7,547 nt of DNA, taken from positions 1 to 7,547 of the forward strand of contig JAEZLY010000003.1 in assembly GCA_023414985.1 (NCBI GenBank), written 5' to 3'. The DNA is from Bacillota bacterium. Lineage in GTDB: Bacteria > Bacillota > Clostridia > Lachnospirales > Lachnospiraceae. A program made the position numbers and the translations under genes. This document shows, piece by piece, positions 6,157 to 7,547 of this stretch. The notes beneath the pieces are model-generated. The model was not told the DNA's origin, ran no database searches, and saw nothing but the letters and a program-made list of their open reading frames with translations. Position 1 is the stretch's first letter; every line of letters starts with the position of its first letter.

Positions 6157-6804
6157 TTACTGTGCGGAACAGATCTGAACCAGCTTAGAGAAGGTGAACA
6201 GGTTATAGGTAGCTTCGGAATAGCCGAAGGCATCGCCGATTGCCGCACTATCCATTCCTGCCGCACGTGCAGCATCAATGCCGGCCTTAGCATCTTCAAT
6301 CACCAGGCAAAGGGAAGGCTCTATCCCAAGGAACTCCGCAGCCTTCTGAAAGACTTCCGGGTGCGGCTTGGACTTTGTGATATTATTTCCATCGGATATT
6401 GCATCAAAATAATTGTATAATCCGATTCGTTCCAAAATCAATCTGGCATTCCTGCTGGAGGAACCGATCGCCAGGTATAATCCGCGTTTTCTAAGGTGAT
6501 CCAGAGTATCCTTAACCTCTTTACTCAAATCGTTTTCTGACATTTGTTTTAATAGCTCTTTATAGATTGCATTCTTCTCCTCGGCGAGCTTTTCCTTTTC
6601 TTCCTGAGGCAAAGGATCGCCCTGCCATTTCTCCAGGATGATTTCGAGGCTATCCATACGGCTTACACCACGGAGTCTGTTATTGATCTTCTCGTCAAAA
6701 TAAACTCCAATCTTGTCTGCCAGCTGCTTCCAAGCCAGATAATGATAATGGTCGGTATGACAGATTACTCCATCCAGGTCAAATATAATTGCTTTATATT
6801 TCAT
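6157..6804 (-). CDS. pgmB: Beta-phosphoglucomutase
   Basis: HAD-superfamily enzyme interconverting beta-glucose-1-phosphate and glucose-6-phosphate through an aspartyl phosphate. The 215 residues match the Lactococcus lactis enzyme closely in motif layout: nucleophile D9 and acid/base D11 in FDLDGVI, then HYLAWKQLA; the cap-domain substrate loop RGVSRMDSL (45-53); the phosphate-binding GSSSRN (114-119); K146 in SKPHPE; and the Mg-binding pair E170-D171 in IEDAKAGIDAA. Length is normal for the family. The start is supported by AAAGGTGA about six bases before the ATG. It follows the GH65 phosphorylase gene by 71 bases with no terminator between. That enzyme's product is beta-glucose-1-phosphate, so the pair forms a complete entry route into glycolysis. 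Confidence 0.95.
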   Translation of the reverse strand: MKYKAIIFDLDGVICHTDHYHYLAWKQLADKIGVYFDEKINNRLRGVSRMDSLEIILEKWQGDPLPQEEKEKLAEEKNAIYKELLKQMSENDLSKEVKDTLDHLRKRGLYLAIGSSSRNARLILERIGLYNYFDAISDGNNITKSKPHPEVFQKAAEFLGIEPSLCLVIEDAKAGIDAARAAGMDSAAIGDAFGYSEATYNLFTFSKLVQICSAQ

Positions 6805-6875
6805 CCTTATTCACCTTTCTATCCTATGATATCAAGTCCATAATATCACGTCCCGGTTCATTCGACAAGATTACG

Positions 6876-7547
6876 TTAGCATTTTATACATAATTTATCT
6901 TTTAGCTCATAGGTTTCCCCATAAACTCGGAGCTGCTTCGCAGTTCCCTTGATCAATGTAAAGGTACTTTCCTTATCCCTGACTTCCACCTTGATCTGAC
7001 TGTCCTCATAGTTGATCCGGAAGCAGTATTCCTCCCAGCAATCCGGCTTGACAGGTGCGAGATAAATTCCGCTTTCCTTGATCCTGAGCCCTGCAAAGCC
7101 ATAGACGATGGCCATAAAGGTTCCGCCCATATTGGCGGTATGGATACCGTCCTTGGTATTCTTGTGTGTATTGAACAGATCAAGCTTGGCGGAATCCCCA
7201 AAGTATTCATAAGCCTTATCCACCTGCCCGAGTTTCGATGCCACGATACTGAAGATACAGGTCGACAAAGAGGAATCATGTGTGGTGACCTTCTCATAGT
7301 ACGCAAAGGATTTGTGTATAGTCTCCAAGTCTTGAGCATCCTCATAGATAAAATGGGCCAATACCGTGTCCGCCTGCTTGCATACCTGGTGACGGTACAA
7401 ATGGAGCGGATGATAATGCAGCAATAAGGGAAACTCGTCCTTTGACGTATTTTCTAAATCCCAGACCCTTTTCTCCAGGAAGGAGTCATCCTGAGGATTA
7501 ATTCCCAATTCTTCATCATAGGGAAGATACATCGCTTCTGCTGCCTT
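6876..7547 (-). CDS. Glycoside hydrolase family 65 disaccharide phosphorylase, C-terminal part (cut by window edge)
   Basis: Inverting phosphorylase that splits an alpha-linked glucose disaccharide with phosphate to give beta-glucose-1-phosphate and glucose (or another acceptor sugar). About 223 C-terminal residues are visible, roughly the last 30 percent of a normal 750-residue protein. The frame is open to the right edge, with KAAEA preceding the internal methionine at 7532. Family landmarks are MYLPYDEELGINPQDDSF, HPLHLYRHQVCKQADTVLA, TTHDSSLSTCIFSIVASKLG (containing the phosphate-site HDSS) and DGIHTANMGGTFMAIVYGFAG, followed by a beta-sandwich tail. The general-acid glutamate lies upstream, outside the window. 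The substrate (maltose, trehalose, kojibiose or nigerose) depends on loops that are not visible. It is co-transcribed with beta-phosphoglucomutase, the usual pairing. Confidence 0.95.
   Translation of the reverse strand, partial: KAAEAMYLPYDEELGINPQDDSFLEKRVWDLENTSKDEFPLLLHYHPLHLYRHQVCKQADTVLAHFIYEDAQDLETIHKSFAYYEKVTTHDSSLSTCIFSIVASKLGQVDKAYEYFGDSAKLDLFNTHKNTKDGIHTANMGGTFMAIVYGFAGLRIKESGIYLAPVKPDCWEEYCFRINYEDSQIKVEVRDKESTFTLIKGTAKQLRVYGETYELKDKLCIKC

Overview
The window looks like a low-to-mid GC Gram-positive Firmicute, most likely a clostridial or Lachnospiraceae-type anaerobe. This is inferred from strong AGGAGG-type ribosome binding sites on nearly every gene, AT-rich promoters with sigma-A-like boxes, intrinsic terminators, and a GH65 phosphorylase/beta-phosphoglucomutase pair of the kind common in these bacteria. 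No species can be named from the sequence alone. Every supportable gene lies on the minus strand, so the map reads from right (7547) to left (1). Both edge genes are cut by the window. No stretch of 300 bases lacks a gene. The longest gaps are 1264-1507 and 4950-5154, and both hold regulatory sequence.

Right part (6876-7547 and 6157-6804): the C-terminal third of a GH65 disaccharide phosphorylase is followed by beta-phosphoglucomutase, closed by a strong terminator at about 6095-6137. Together they turn an alpha-linked glucose disaccharide plus phosphate into beta-glucose-1-phosphate and then glucose-6-phosphate.

Middle part (3715-6012): an AraC-type regulator with a GyrI-like ligand-binding half stands alone, ending in a clean terminator at 5092-5126. 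A promoter with an embedded small palindrome then leads into a noticeably AT-rich GNAT acetyltransferase gene, a DinB-fold protein gene, and a free-standing condensation-domain (HHxxxDG) acyltransferase gene. The last two are tightly spaced and almost certainly co-transcribed.

Left part (1-2316): a PadR-family regulator gene is followed by an ABC exporter ATPase and, one base after it, its ABC-2 permease, which runs off the left edge. The padR promoter (TTGACA-17-TATACT) is overlaid by a perfect 16-bp inverted repeat. A closely related site sits at the same place relative to the -10 box of the ABC operon. This supports a model in which PadR represses both itself and the exporter until a ligand is bound. 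The paired operator is the best-supported finding here; no clearly new biological system is evident.
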